The position numbers and the translations under genes were made by a program. The notes beneath the pieces are model-generated. The model was not told where the DNA came from. It worked only from the letters and a program-made list of their open reading frames with translations, and ran no database searches. Shown here one piece after another: positions 1-10,068 of a DNA stretch of 64,000 nucleotides (the stretch's first letter is position 1; each line of letters opens with the position of its first letter). The DNA is from Actinomycetes bacterium. GTDB lineage: Bacteria > Actinomycetota > Actinomycetes > S36-B12. Location: the NCBI GenBank assembly GCA_024639145.1, contig JAHEIZ010000001.1:98626-162625 (forward strand), read 5' to 3'.

Positions 1-807
1 CTTCAGGATGCGCGGCTCGAGGCGGCGGAAGACGAGCAGACCCACGACGATGAACAGCACTGCCACGGCGAAGGAGATCACGTAGTTCATCACGCTCTCG
101 ATCTCTTCAGGCCAGAAGCCGATGCGGTAGAGGCCGAGAATGCCCACCATCGGATTCAGCGACGCAAAGCCCTGGATGTGATGCGGGATCTTCGAGACGG
201 AATACAGCACGGGTGACAGGTAGAACAGCGCACGCATCACGATGCGCACGATGCGGGCGAGATCCGGAATCACCGCGACGCCACTCGCGACGAGAAGGCC
301 CACTCCGTACATGAGCAGGAACTGCAGGATGATCGCCACGGGATAGAAGATGATCAAGGGGCCGGGCAGGTAGTGAGTGAAGGCCATGGCGAGCAGGATG
401 ATCGGCAGCGAGAGCAGGAACTCGGCCATCGACACGAGAACCACGCGCAGCACCCACAGCTCGGTGGGAAGCAGGCTGATGGCGAGGGCATTCGTGTTCT
501 TCTTGAAGGCGCGGGTCGCCTGCGAGATGCCCTTGGTGAACCACCACCACGGAAGAATCGCCACTGTGATGAACAAGGCGTAGGGCTTCTCGCCGAGCTG
601 GCGGGACAGCAGGACCGAGAACACGAGCCAGAGCACGATCGACATGCCCAGAGGCTCGAGGAGGGTCCAGAGGTAGCCGAGCCGGAACTTCGTGTACTGC
701 TTCTGGAGGTCCCGAAGGACCAGCATTCGAAGCACCTGACGGTGCTCCCAGATAGCACGCACACGGCTACGATAGGCGAACCCGATATCAAGTCGACACG
801 GTGCCAC
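1..807 (-). CDS. ABC-2 type polysaccharide/teichoic-acid export permease (3' end cut by window)
   Basis: Integral membrane subunit of an ABC exporter of the TagG/RfbA type, which moves lipid-linked surface polymers across the cytoplasmic membrane. I translated the reverse strand: an N-terminal amphipathic stretch (RAIWEHRQVLRMLVLRDLQ) precedes about six hydrophobic segments, including WLVFSVLLS and ILPWWWF, and the reading frame runs off the window at FRRLEPRILK, typical of the family's C-terminus. The frame opens after an in-frame TAG upstream, and the first start codon is GTG at 807; the next ATG at 726 would remove the conserved N-terminus. It is divergent from the glycerophosphotransferase-like gene, 37 bp away, which supports a wall-polymer role. 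The ATPase partner must lie outside the window. Confidence 0.8.
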   Translation of the reverse strand, partial: MAPCRLDIGFAYRSRVRAIWEHRQVLRMLVLRDLQKQYTKFRLGYLWTLLEPLGMSIVLWLVFSVLLSRQLGEKPYALFITVAILPWWWFTKGISQATRAFKKNTNALAISLLPTELWVLRVVLVSMAEFLLSLPIILLAMAFTHYLPGPLIIFYPVAIILQFLLMYGVGLLVASGVAVIPDLARIVRIVMRALFYLSPVLYSVSKIPHHIQGFASLNPMVGILGLYRIGFWPEEIESVMNYVISFAVAVLFIVVGLLVFRRLEPRILK

Positions 808-844
808 GCGGTCGGGTCTGCACCCTCGGATACAGGCGGTCTAC

Positions 845-2131
845 GTGAGCAAGTCGAAGTCGGGCTCCTCGGCCTCGCAGGTGACCTCGTTCAGCAAGCG
901 CGCTGCCCGCTCCCTCTCGCGCCGCCTGCGCGATTACGGGGTAGTCGAGCCCGAAGGGTTCGATCTCTCCGACGTACCCAGCTCCGATGTCGCTCTCTAC
1001 TTCTCTGACGGTCCGGTGAAGCTCTACCAGCTCGCGCAATGGCTGCCGGTCTTCGAGCAGCGCAAGGATCGCAAGACGATCGTCGTGGTGCGCCAAGTCG
1101 AGACGTACAACGTACTCGTCGGCTTGACCTCCCTCCAGGTACTGCTCGTGCCGACATTCGAGGACCTCATGGCGCTCTACGACCGCGCGGATTTCCATTC
1201 CGTGGTCTACGTCAACAACGGCTGGACCAACTTCCAGTCCCTCAGCTTCCAGCAGGCCGTGCATATTCACGTCAATCATGGCGAGAGCGACAAGATATGC
1301 ATGGTCAGCAATCAGGCCAAGGCCTACGACAGGGTCTTCGTGGCCGGTGAGGCCGCAGTGCGCCGGCACGCTGCCGCGCTCGTCTGGTTCGACCCTCAGC
1401 ACCTGGTGCGCGTCGGCCGCCCCCAACTCGACCTCGAGGTGAAGAGCCCACTCGCGACCTTCAATGGCCCCACCATCACCTACGCCCCGACCTGGGAGGG
1501 CGAGGACGACGCGAATAACTACACCTCGCTTGACCTCTATGGCGAGCGCATCATCGCTGCGGCTCTGGCTCAGCCCGGCGCCCGAGTGATCTACAAGCCC
1601 CACCCCCGAGTCTTCGAAACTGAGAATGCCGCAGTGCGCAAGGCACACAATGCGATCGTCACCGCGATCAAGGGGGCAGCCGCCGCAGACCCGTCTCGTG
1701 GTCACGCCGTGCTGCGCAAGGAGAACATCCTCGGAGTCATCCGCGGGACCGACGTGATGATCTCCGATGTCTCGAGTGTCACCCTCGATCATCTCTACCT
1801 GCGACCCGAGGCCCCGATCGTGCTCTGCGATCGCCGCTCGGATCGCGATCAGCTTCTGGCCGATGCGCCTGTGGCCGCCGGCGCGCACGTGGTCGACAGC
1901 TCGAGCATCCACGCCCTCGGGGCCGACTTGGCCGCGATCATCGCGAATGACCCTCGCGCGGACAAGCGCCGCGAACTTCGTGACTACTACTTCGATTCCC
2001 TGGAGCCCGGCCAGAGCACCACCCGGTTCTGGGAGTGCCTGAGTGCAGCCATCTACGATCATGACTCAGCGCTCGGAGATCTCAGCCGAGTGCGCCTCGC
2101 CCCCACGACAGATTCCGGAGACAGCGCATGA
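845..2131 (+). CDS. CDP-glycerol glycerophosphotransferase family protein (TagB/TagF-like)
   Basis: A 428-residue protein likely to transfer a polyol-phosphate or related group during teichoic-acid-like polymer synthesis at the inner face of the membrane. The C-terminal half carries the family landmarks: YAPTWEGE near residue 215, VIYKPHPR near 250, and a stretch reading GTDVMISDVSSVTLDHLYL near 305. The first 25 residues are basic and Ser-rich. Start is GTG at 845 with AGGCGG upstream. It shares an ATGA overlap with the next gene (nucleotidyltransferase), so the two are probably translated together. The exact donor is not determinable; CDP-ribitol or another polyol is possible. Confidence 0.8.
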   Translation: MSKSKSGSSASQVTSFSKRAARSLSRRLRDYGVVEPEGFDLSDVPSSDVALYFSDGPVKLYQLAQWLPVFEQRKDRKTIVVVRQVETYNVLVGLTSLQVLLVPTFEDLMALYDRADFHSVVYVNNGWTNFQSLSFQQAVHIHVNHGESDKICMVSNQAKAYDRVFVAGEAAVRRHAAALVWFDPQHLVRVGRPQLDLEVKSPLATFNGPTITYAPTWEGEDDANNYTSLDLYGERIIAAALAQPGARVIYKPHPRVFETENAAVRKAHNAIVTAIKGAAAADPSRGHAVLRKENILGVIRGTDVMISDVSSVTLDHLYLRPEAPIVLCDRRSDRDQLLADAPVAAGAHVVDSSSIHALGADLAAIIANDPRADKRRELRDYYFDSLEPGQSTTRFWECLSAAIYDHDSALGDLSRVRLAPTTDSGDSA

Positions 2132-2820
2132 ACGTGCAGGCCGTCATTCTCGCCGCAGGCATGGGTACCCGCCTCGGCAAGCCCTGGCCCAAGCCGCTGA
2201 CTCCCCTGGTCGACGGCCGCACCATCATGCGTCAGCAGATGGACAACCTCGAGAAGGCCTTCGGTTCCGACCTGCGCGTCATGACCGTCATCGGCTTCAA
2301 GCTCGAGCTCATCATCGAGGCATTCCCGAATGTCGCGTACGTCTACAACGAGAACTACGACCAGACCAACACCAATCGGAGCCTGCTCAAGGCACTGCGC
2401 ATCGCCGGCGACGGTGGGGTGCTCTGGATGAATGGCGACGTGGTCTTCGACCCGGCCGTGCTCGAGCGCGTCAAGCCGCTCATGCAGGCCGGTACCTCGT
2501 TCATCTGCGTGAACACCTCGGCAACCGCTGAGGAAGAGGTCAAGTACACGGTCGACGCTGACGGACATGTCGCACTGCTCTCCAAGACTGTCGAGAACGC
2601 TCTCGGCGAGTCAGTCGGTATCAATTACATCAGCTCCTCGGATCGCGCGAACCTCATCGCCGGGCTCGAGGCCTGCGCAGACACCGACTACTTCGAGCGT
2701 GGCATCGAGATCGCGATCGAGAAGGTCGGCATGAAGGTAGTACCGCTCGACATCAGTGACCTCTTCGCTGTCGAGGTCGACTTCGAAGACGATCTCGCGC
2801 GCGCGAATACGCATCTGTAG
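2128..2820 (+). CDS. Sugar-phosphate/choline-phosphate nucleotidyltransferase-like protein
   Basis: A 230-residue NTP-transferase with the signature ILAAGMGTRLG...PKPLTPL at residues 6-27 and a metal-site motif WMNGDVVFD near 110. Proteins of this size resemble LicC-type CTP:phosphocholine cytidylyltransferases and short sugar nucleotidyltransferases; it would make the activated CDP- or NDP-linked donor used by the upstream transferase. Start overlaps that gene's stop as ATGA. A strong hairpin follows the stop. Whether the substrate is phosphocholine, glycerol phosphate or a sugar phosphate cannot be told from the sequence. Confidence 0.75.
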   Translation: MNVQAVILAAGMGTRLGKPWPKPLTPLVDGRTIMRQQMDNLEKAFGSDLRVMTVIGFKLELIIEAFPNVAYVYNENYDQTNTNRSLLKALRIAGDGGVLWMNGDVVFDPAVLERVKPLMQAGTSFICVNTSATAEEEVKYTVDADGHVALLSKTVENALGESVGINYISSSDRANLIAGLEACADTDYFERGIEIAIEKVGMKVVPLDISDLFAVEVDFEDDLARANTHL

Positions 2821-2840
2821 TCGCTATCGCGACTCCCTCA

Positions 2841-2892
2841 GATTTCTCCCTATCGGAGACAAGAACATCTGAGTCTCCGATAGGGAGAAATC
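2841..2892. terminator. Bidirectional terminator with a perfect 20-bp stem
   Basis: Arms 2841-2860 and 2873-2892 are exact reverse complements around a 12-nt loop. They lie between the convergent nucleotidyltransferase and rdgB genes; each arm ends in GATTTC/GAAATC rather than a long U-run. Confidence 0.8.
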
Positions 2893-2903
2893 GCCCGTCG
2901 TCG

Positions 2904-3503
2904 CTAGGTGAGTAGATCGCGCAGGACAGGGACCAATGCGCGCATCGCGCGACCTCGGTGGCTGATCGCGTCCTTCTCGTCGGCACTCATCTCACCCGTC
3001 GTGCGGCTTACACCGACCGGTACGAATATCGGGTCGTAACCGAAGCCGTTGCTGCCACGAGGCTCCCGGATGAGGGTTCCGTCGACGGTGCCCTCGACCA
3101 CGCGCTCGGTGCCGTCGGGGAGCACGACCGCTGCGGCGCAATGGAATGCGGCACCTCGTCGCGCATCGGGCACATCACTGAGCTGGCCGAGTAGCAGATT
3201 CAGGTTGGCGAGGTCATTGCCATGGGAGCCTGACCATCGGGCCGAGAAGATGCCGGGCATGCCGTTCAGCGCATCGACGCCCAGGCCCGAGTCATCGGCG
3301 ATGGCGGGTAAGCCGGTCTCGGCGCAGACTGAGCGGGCCTTGAGAAGCGCATTCGCCGCGAAGGTCGAGCCGGTTTCGGCAACATCAGCAAGATCGGGAA
3401 ACTGATCGGTACCGACAAGTTCGATCTCGAGACCCGCTTCATCGAGGATGCGACGCATCTCGACGAGTTTGTGCGCATTCTGCGTGGCGAGCACTACCCG
3501 CAT
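2904..3503 (-). CDS. rdgB: XTP/dITP diphosphatase (non-canonical purine NTP pyrophosphatase)
   Basis: A 199-residue HAM1/RdgB protein that hydrolyses dITP, XTP and related deaminated purine triphosphates to the monophosphate, keeping them out of DNA and RNA. Family marks are the N-terminus VVLATQNAHKLVEM, the AIADDSGLGVDALNG loop, and the C-terminal SHRGRAMRAL. ATG start one base after the rph stop, as the last gene of a murI-rph-rdgB operon; this trio is also clustered in mycobacteria. Length is normal for the family. Confidence 0.95.
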   Translation of the reverse strand: MRVVLATQNAHKLVEMRRILDEAGLEIELVGTDQFPDLADVAETGSTFAANALLKARSVCAETGLPAIADDSGLGVDALNGMPGIFSARWSGSHGNDLANLNLLLGQLSDVPDARRGAAFHCAAAVVLPDGTERVVEGTVDGTLIREPRGSNGFGYDPIFVPVGVSRTTGEMSADEKDAISHRGRAMRALVPVLRDLLT

Positions 3504-3504
3504 G

Positions 3505-4221
3505 TCAGGCTCGGGCGTCGGCCTGCATGGCCGTCAAGGTGGTGCAGCCATCACCCGCGAGGGCGAGTAGCTGATCGAGAAGGGCGCGATCGAAGGGCTC
3601 ACCCTCGGCGGTGCCCTGGATCTCGATGAAGCGACCGTTTCCGGTCATCACGACGTTCATGTCAGTCTCGGCACGCACGTCGTCGTCGTAGTGAAGATCA
3701 AGACGCGGCTCGCCGTCGATGATGCCGACGCTCACCGCGGCAACGGTGTCCTTGAGCGGAGAGCTCTTCATGATGCCCTGTGCTATCGCCCAGTCGATCG
3801 CGTCGGCGAGTGCCACGTAGGCACCGGTGATCGCGGCGGTGCGCGTACCGCCATCGGCCTGCAGCACATCGCAGTCGATGACGATGGTGTTCTCGCCGAG
3901 GGCGTCCATGTCCACGACCGCACGCAGCGAGCGACCGATGAGACGCGAGATCTCCTGGGTACGGCCGCCCACCTTGCCCTTGACGCTCTCGCGGTCATTG
4001 CGCGTATTGGTCGAGCGCGGCAGCATCGCGTACTCGGCGGTCACCCAGCCCTTGCCTGATCCCTTAAGCCAGCGCGGCACGCCCTCGGTGAACGAGGCCA
4101 CGCACAGCACGCGCGTGCGTCCGAAGGAGACGAGAACTGACCCTTCGGCCTGATCGAGCCAGTTGCGCTCGAAGGTGACGGGGCGAAGCTGGTCGTTGGT
4201 GCGGCCATCGGTACGAGTCAT
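3505..4221 (-). CDS. rph: Ribonuclease PH
   Basis: A 238-residue phosphorolytic 3'-5' exoribonuclease that trims tRNA 3' ends. Motifs are the N-terminal [22 protein letters not shown], the conserved [10 protein letters not shown] near residue 64, [20 protein letters not shown] near 86, and [18 protein letters not shown] near 118. It starts at ATG 21 bp after murI and is followed at once by rdgB, so it is the middle gene of that operon. Length and motifs are complete. Confidence 0.95.
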   Translation of the reverse strand: MTRTDGRTNDQLRPVTFERNWLDQAEGSVLVSFGRTRVLCVASFTEGVPRWLKGSGKGWVTAEYAMLPRSTNTRNDRESVKGKVGGRTQEISRLIGRSLRAVVDMDALGENTIVIDCDVLQADGGTRTAAITGAYVALADAIDWAIAQGIMKSSPLKDTVAAVSVGIIDGEPRLDLHYDDDVRAETDMNVVMTGNGRFIEIQGTAEGEPFDRALLDQLLALAGDGCTTLTAMQADARA

Positions 4222-4242
4222 GTCCGAACCCTAGATGAGCAC

Positions 4243-5040
4243 TCAGACCAGGGATTCGACGGTGCCGATCTCCGGGCCGAGGAAGCGTCGACCGAGGCGC
4301 TGGAACTCGACAGGGTCGCCAGTCGCCATGAAGTGGTGCACCGGCTCGGGCAGTGCGGCATCACGAATCAGGTCGCGGGCGACCAGCGTGCGGTAGACAT
4401 CCTTGGCTGTCTCCTCGGCGCTCGAGACCAGCGTGACGTTCTCGCCCATCACGAAAGAGAGAACGCCGGTCAGGAGCGGGTAGTGCGTGCACCCGAGCAC
4501 GAGGGTGTCGATATCGGCATCCTGCAAAGGTGCGAGGTACTCGCGAGCACTGGCGAGCAGATCGGGGCCACTGGTGATACCTGCCTCGACGAATTCGACG
4601 AATCTCGGGCAGGCAACCGAGATGACCTCGATATCGGGGGCTGCGGCAAAGGCATCCTCGTAGGCCGCGCTCGTGATGGTCATCGAGGTGCCGATCACGC
4701 CGATACGGCCGCTGCGGGTGGCTGCAGCAGCACGACGCACGGCGGGGTGCACGACCTCGATCACCGGAACCGCATAGCGCTCACGGGCATCGCGAAGGGT
4801 GGCGGCGCTGGCGGAATTGCATGCGATCACGAGTGCCTTGACGCCCTCGTCGACCAGGCGATCCATGATCTCGATGGCGAACTCGCGGACCTCGGCCAAG
4901 GGGCGGGGGCCGTAAGGGCCGCGTGCGGTGTCGCCTACGTACAGGACAGGCTCGTGGGGTAGTTGGTCGAGGATCGCTCGGGCGACAGTGAGCCCGCCGA
5001 CCCCGGAATCCATGATTCCTACGGGAGCGTCAGCCATCAC
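4243..5040 (-). CDS. murI: Glutamate racemase
   Basis: A 265-residue cofactor-independent racemase supplying D-glutamate for peptidoglycan. The two catalytic cysteines sit in [10 protein letters not shown] (near residue 74) and LGCTHYPLL (near 185); the N-terminal [11 protein letters not shown] and [11 protein letters not shown] are also diagnostic. The start is GTG at 5040, immediately followed by ATG; a TAGGCT -10 box six bases upstream predicts a leaderless mRNA, which supports the GTG start. First gene of murI-rph-rdgB, divergent from the small membrane protein gene. Confidence 0.95.
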   Translation of the reverse strand: MMADAPVGIMDSGVGGLTVARAILDQLPHEPVLYVGDTARGPYGPRPLAEVREFAIEIMDRLVDEGVKALVIACNSASAATLRDARERYAVPVIEVVHPAVRRAAAATRSGRIGVIGTSMTITSAAYEDAFAAAPDIEVISVACPRFVEFVEAGITSGPDLLASAREYLAPLQDADIDTLVLGCTHYPLLTGVLSFVMGENVTLVSSAEETAKDVYRTLVARDLIRDAALPEPVHHFMATGDPVEFQRLGRRFLGPEIGTVESLV

Positions 5041-5046
5041 GACCCC

Positions 5047-5052
5047 AGCCTA
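5047..5052 (-). promoter_or_regulatory. Leaderless -10 box of murI
   Basis: TAGGCT, then 6 nt, then GTG of murI on the minus strand; matches the TANNNT-N6-start pattern seen repeatedly in this window. Confidence 0.6.
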
Positions 5053-5148
5053 CGGCGCGCGTCCCCCCCTTTGGCCTCACGGTTGCCTACTGTTCATGAC
5101 GTCGGCCGACCGGCCGAAGAGCGAAACGTACTTCCCCGGAGGAGAGAC

Positions 5149-5574
5149 ATGTCCGTAGAAATGAATATGCCCACGATGAAGCGCCCCGGCGGAGTCACCG
5201 TCGTCGGCTTCCTGATCATCCTGGCCGCCGTCTTCAACATCTTCATGGGCGTCTGGCTCATCTTCGCCTCATTCGGCTCGAACCCCGAGTGGACCGACGC
5301 ATTCGGTAACACCCAGACCGTGAGCACCTTCTACCTGTGGTTCAACGGTGCCCTCATGATCTTCCTGGGCCTGATCTACTTCTGGCTCTCGAAGCTCACG
5401 TTCCTCGGCAGTGCGACCGCACACATGCTGATCTCGCTGCTTGCAGTGCTGAACATCATCTTCGGCCTGTTCGCCCTTGGCCGCGGTGGCTTCGTCAGCA
5501 TCATCATCAACCTGATCATCCTGCTGATGATCAACACCGCATCTGCGAAGGCCTGGTTCACCCAGAACATGTAG
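5149..5574 (+). CDS. Small four-helix membrane protein of unknown function
   Basis: A 141-residue protein with four predicted transmembrane segments: VTVVGFLIILAAVFNIFMG, the YLWFNGALMIFLGLIYFWL region, MLISLLAVLNIIFGLFAL, and SIIINLIILLMIN. The chosen ATG at 5149 follows a clear GGAGGAGAG ribosome site; an upstream in-frame ATG at 4963 would run antisense through murI and is unlikely. A TACTGT -10 candidate lies at 5088-5093, giving a roughly 50-nt leader. No catalytic motif is visible. It sits where mycobacteria have a rhomboid-like gene, but it lacks rhomboid Ser/His motifs, so the function is unknown. Confidence 0.8.
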   Translation: MSVEMNMPTMKRPGGVTVVGFLIILAAVFNIFMGVWLIFASFGSNPEWTDAFGNTQTVSTFYLWFNGALMIFLGLIYFWLSKLTFLGSATAHMLISLLAVLNIIFGLFALGRGGFVSIIINLIILLMINTASAKAWFTQNM

Positions 5575-5586
5575 TTCAGCCGGGCG

Positions 5587-6808
<1,222 letters not shown>

Positions 6809-6935
6809 GGTGTCTCCGAATGTCTCGTCGCTGCGATCGCAGCCTGCCTCGCACAGGCTACGGAGGATCGAGAGCACCCGCCACCGCGCGAGGATCACCT
6901 GCAAACCGTTCGCAGGAGACCCCTGTCACATCGGC

Positions 6936-7352
6936 TCAGATGACGGTGACAGGCTCCTCCGTGACCACTCCATCGACGATTCGATACGAGCGGAACTCAT
7001 ACGGGCCGTCCTGCGTACCGGTCTCCCTGGTCGATACCAGCACGTAGTGAGCCTCCGGCTCCCCGGCCAGCGAGATATCGGTACGCGAGGGGTACGCCTC
7101 GGTGTGCGTGTGGGAGTGGTAGATCACGACAGGGATCTCGTCGTTGTCGTCCATCTCACGGTAGAGCCTCAGGAGATCGACGGAGTCGAATTCGTAGAAC
7201 GTGGGCGACCTCGCGGCATTGACCATCGGAATGAATCGAGACGGCGTATCAGTTCCGATCGGCCCGGCGATCACTCCGCAGGCTTCGTCCGGATGATCAG
7301 CGCGCGCGTGCGCGACGATCGCGTCGACGAGTTCCTGCGAGATGGTGAGCAC
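6936..7352 (-). CDS. mec: Mec family JAMM metalloprotease ([CysO]-cysteine peptidase)
   Basis: A 138-residue Zn-dependent JAB1/MPN protease that releases cysteine from the CysO-Cys adduct. The JAMM motif is complete: catalytic Glu in DEACGVIAG near residue 22 and HSHTHTEAYPSRTD (HxH-x10-D) near 77. It precedes cysO, the expected order in actinobacteria. The start is GTG at 7352, nine bases after the DUF2017 stop. All three proteins of the route are intact, so cysteine synthesis through this pathway is likely functional. Confidence 0.93.
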   Translation of the reverse strand: MLTISQELVDAIVAHARADHPDEACGVIAGPIGTDTPSRFIPMVNAARSPTFYEFDSVDLLRLYREMDDNDEIPVVIYHSHTHTEAYPSRTDISLAGEPEAHYVLVSTRETGTQDGPYEFRSYRIVDGVVTEEPVTVI

Positions 7353-7361
7353 GTAAGAATT

Positions 7362-7901
7362 CTACGGGAGCAGCAACTGCACGAGTGACTCCTGCAGGTA
7401 GGTGAGCCAGTCGTAGACGTGGAACATGCCGTGCCGCGGGTCATCCTCGGGAAGGTCGGCGAGCTCCTCGTGATTGTCCTCGGTGATCTCGATGCGCGTG
7501 CCGATAGCCAAGCGCGCATCGTTGAGGAATCCGAGCCACGACGGGATATCTCCCGAGCCGAGAGTGATCTTCTCCCCCGACTTCGAGAGCGACTGCAGCA
7601 CCGTGCGCGCATGGGCGAGCTTGGTCTCCTGCAGCGATCGCTGGGTGAATCGACGGAAGTCGAGCGCTGCCTCAGGGTCGTCCGGGTAAGCATCCGGGAA
7701 CAGGCGTGCCATGGCCGGGTCATCGGGGAACTCGGCATCCATGTCGATGCCGACGATCGCCGCGAGCGGATCGGCGTTCTCGCGGGGCTCCGGTGTCACG
7801 AACTCGCAGACCTGATCAGCAAGGGAGACGAGCAGGCCCTTCTCCACTTCATCCACTCGCAGGATCACTCGGCCGGTCAGTGACTTACTGAAGCCGCCCA
7901 T
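7362..7901 (-). CDS. DUF2017 family protein
   Basis: A 179-residue actinobacterial protein of unknown function, corresponding in position to mycobacterial Rv1332, between clpS and mec. Features are an acidic central section (MARLFPDAYPDDPEAALDFRR) and a C-terminus FHVYDWLTYLQESLVQLLLP characteristic of the family. No catalytic motif is visible. It begins one base after the clpS stop, so it is co-translated with the Clp adaptor; a link to proteolysis is only suggested by that conserved neighbourhood. Confidence 0.85.
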   Translation of the reverse strand: MGGFSKSLTGRVILRVDEVEKGLLVSLADQVCEFVTPEPRENADPLAAIVGIDMDAEFPDDPAMARLFPDAYPDDPEAALDFRRFTQRSLQETKLAHARTVLQSLSKSGEKITLGSGDIPSWLGFLNDARLAIGTRIEITEDNHEELADLPEDDPRHGMFHVYDWLTYLQESLVQLLLP

Positions 7902-7902
7902 A

Positions 7903-8184
7903 TCAGTCGTCCTTCTTCAAGGTCGCCCAGAGTCCATAACCGTGCATCGCCGCGACATCGCGTTCCATCTCCTCGCGGGTGCCATTCGAGACGACCGCAC
8001 GGCCTTTCTCATGAACGTCGAGCATCAGAAGCTCTGCCTTCGCGCGGTCGTACTTGAAGTACTCCATGAACACGTAGGTCACGTACGACATGAGGTTGAT
8101 GGGGTCATTCCAGACAAGGGTGATCCACGGACGATCGACCACGACCTCGGTCTCGGGCCGAGCGACATCCAACTGTGAGCTCAC
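7903..8184 (-). CDS. clpS: ATP-dependent Clp protease adaptor ClpS
   Basis: A 93-residue adaptor that delivers N-degron substrates to ClpAP/ClpCP. The conserved core is WITLVWNDPINLMSYVTYVF, then KAELLMLDVHEKGRAVV, and a C-terminal ATLKKD. I take GTG at 8184 as start; a longer form from 8217 would overlap the upstream GH18 gene by 29 bp and adds non-conserved residues. First gene of the clpS-DUF2017-mec-cysO-cysM block. Confidence 0.92.
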   Translation of the reverse strand: MSSQLDVARPETEVVVDRPWITLVWNDPINLMSYVTYVFMEYFKYDRAKAELLMLDVHEKGRAVVSNGTREEMERDVAAMHGYGLWATLKKDD

Positions 8185-8188
8185 GTGC

Positions 8189-9973
8189 CTACTTAACCCG
8201 AATGCGGAACGGCGCACTTGCCCCGGTCAGGTATCCGGCCTGGCCCACGGCGACCGCGCGGTAGGTATAGGCGCCCTTCTTTCGGACCTTGAGTTGGACG
8301 ACGGCAGCGCCTGTCGCATCAGCCTTCGCCCGGCCCGAGTTGATCCACGTTCCGGCCTTGCTGAGCTGGATCACGATCTGCTGGCCGTCGAGAGCGGGGA
8401 TCGCGCTGACTGCGATCGGGACGACGCTCAGGCGCTTGACCTTCTTTGCAGGGAAGGAGGTCACGGTTACGGACGACGTGACCGAGATGCTCACCGGGTC
8501 GCTGAGCTTCTCGGCGCGACCCTCGGCGCCTGCGACGAATACGGCCCACTCTCCCGGAGTCGCTGCGATCGGCGCGAAGGCCACGGACCCATCGGCCCCC
8601 GTCGCAGCGGAGGAGACATCGACGAAGTCAGCGGTACCTGCCGCCTTGAATCTCAAGGTAGCGGCGACGCCGGCCAAGGGTGCCCCATTGGAGCTCACTG
8701 ATGCGGAGATCGGAATGGCTGCTCCCGCGATCGCATTCGGCGGGGCATTCAGCAGGATCGCGGTGTCGAGAGTGCCCAGGGATTCGGCATACGCGCGAAT
8801 CAGCGGCCACTGGGCCGGGTCATCCCCGCCTACCGTCCAGTAAGCCGCAGCGCTGATTCCGTAGGTGCCGACGAGCTGAGTGCGCACGAGAACGGCCTGC
8901 GGGCCGACAAACCACATGATCCGTCGCGCGGAGCACGTGCCTCCGCTCCAGTTCACGACTTTGTCGTACTCGACGAAATTCTCCTGCGACGCGTCATCCC
9001 ACTTCACGTCGGTGGCAGGCACGTTGTTGGTTGCGAGGATCTTCGCGATATCGGAGTCGTTGACGGCGGACTTCGACGTGAGTGCGCTGTAGGCCTTCGA
9101 ATCCTGTGACGAGGTCGGGCAGTTTCCGCTCAGCTGGTAGTTGCCGTTCGCCTTCTTCTTGGTCCAGCTTCGTCCGTACGTCGGCACGCCAATCTGCAGT
9201 TTGGCAGGATCCATCACCGTGATCGAGTACTGCACGATCGCGGTCACCCAATCGATCGGGGCAATCGGCCCTGCACCACTGACGTGGTAGTCGTACGCCA
9301 TGATCCGGATCCGATCAACAGCCGGCGCGATGCCTGCCATGTCGTAGACCCAGTAGCCGTTCTTTCCGCCGCACTTATTCGTCGTGCTGCACGGGCCGGG
9401 AATCGTGACGAAGAGCTTCTTGCCCTGGCCGTGCAGCGCACCGGCAAGCTCATTGACGAAGGCAGTCCAGTTCGGCTGCGTGGCTGACCACGACGAGCTG
9501 CCGTCGGTGAACGCGAACACCTCATAGTCGAGATCAATTCCGTCGTAGCCGTTATTGACCACCGTCGCCACGATGTCCTGCACGTGGGCCGTGCGCTTCG
9601 CCGGATCGGCGAGGGTGCTGGCCATGACGCCCTTGCCCGACCCGTCGGCGATCGACGGAATGACCGGGATTCCGGCTGCGTGCAGGGCATTCGTCGCCCA
9701 CGCGGCATTCGCCGCGCCATTGGAGAAGTTCGGGTTCAGCGCGACTCTCACGCCCTTGGAGCCTGCGGACAGCGCCGAATAGATGAAGGGCGAGACCTCG
9801 CTGAACAGATCTGCATTCGCCACGGCATTGTTCACTCCGACCGGATTTCCCGGCGTGGCCATCCAGTAGGGAATCCAGCCGGTCACGATCTTCTTGGGCG
9901 CCGCATGCGCCGCAGGTGAGATCGCCACGGTGAGGGCGAGCACGCTGACGAGGGCAGTGATGAGGCGGCGCAC
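8189..9973 (-). CDS. Secreted glycoside hydrolase family 18 protein with C-terminal Ig-like region
   Basis: A 594-residue exported protein. A signal peptide (MRRLITALVSVLALTV...AHA) is followed by a GH18 TIM barrel with the catalytic motif DGIDLDYE at about residues 144-151; Glu is the general acid. From about residue 400 two beta-rich, Ala/Val/Ser-rich segments look like bacterial Ig-like or fibronectin-like folds. Family members cleave chitin or peptidoglycan-type glycans; the YaaH-like opening IVTGWIPYW makes a wall-related substrate possible. I chose GTG 9973 because TGGAG lies 8 bases upstream and the signal peptide starts there; 10000 is an alternative start. Confidence 0.82.
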   Translation of the reverse strand: MRRLITALVSVLALTVAISPAAHAAPKKIVTGWIPYWMATPGNPVGVNNAVANADLFSEVSPFIYSALSAGSKGVRVALNPNFSNGAANAAWATNALHAAGIPVIPSIADGSGKGVMASTLADPAKRTAHVQDIVATVVNNGYDGIDLDYEVFAFTDGSSSWSATQPNWTAFVNELAGALHGQGKKLFVTIPGPCSTTNKCGGKNGYWVYDMAGIAPAVDRIRIMAYDYHVSGAGPIAPIDWVTAIVQYSITVMDPAKLQIGVPTYGRSWTKKKANGNYQLSGNCPTSSQDSKAYSALTSKSAVNDSDIAKILATNNVPATDVKWDDASQENFVEYDKVVNWSGGTCSARRIMWFVGPQAVLVRTQLVGTYGISAAAYWTVGGDDPAQWPLIRAYAESLGTLDTAILLNAPPNAIAGAAIPISASVSSNGAPLAGVAATLRFKAAGTADFVDVSSAATGADGSVAFAPIAATPGEWAVFVAGAEGRAEKLSDPVSISVTSSVTVTSFPAKKVKRLSVVPIAVSAIPALDGQQIVIQLSKAGTWINSGRAKADATGAAVVQLKVRKKGAYTYRAVAVGQAGYLTGASAPFRIRVK

Positions 9974-10068
9974 GGGAAGTCTCCAGTCTGGGGTGTGCAC
10001 CCATTGTGCGTCATGCCACGCGGTACCCCCTACACGCCGAGGGAAGCGGCCTGTCGCATGATGGACTA

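Noticed and set aside
788..2062. 424-residue open frame antisense to the glycerophosphotransferase-like gene
   Set aside because: It mirrors codon bias of the plus-strand gene, has no recognisable motif, and the plus-strand protein has clear family motifs.
8189..9973. Naming the GH18 protein a chitinase
   Set aside because: The catalytic motif is present but the family includes wall hydrolases and spore-type YaaH proteins; no chitin-binding domain is visible.
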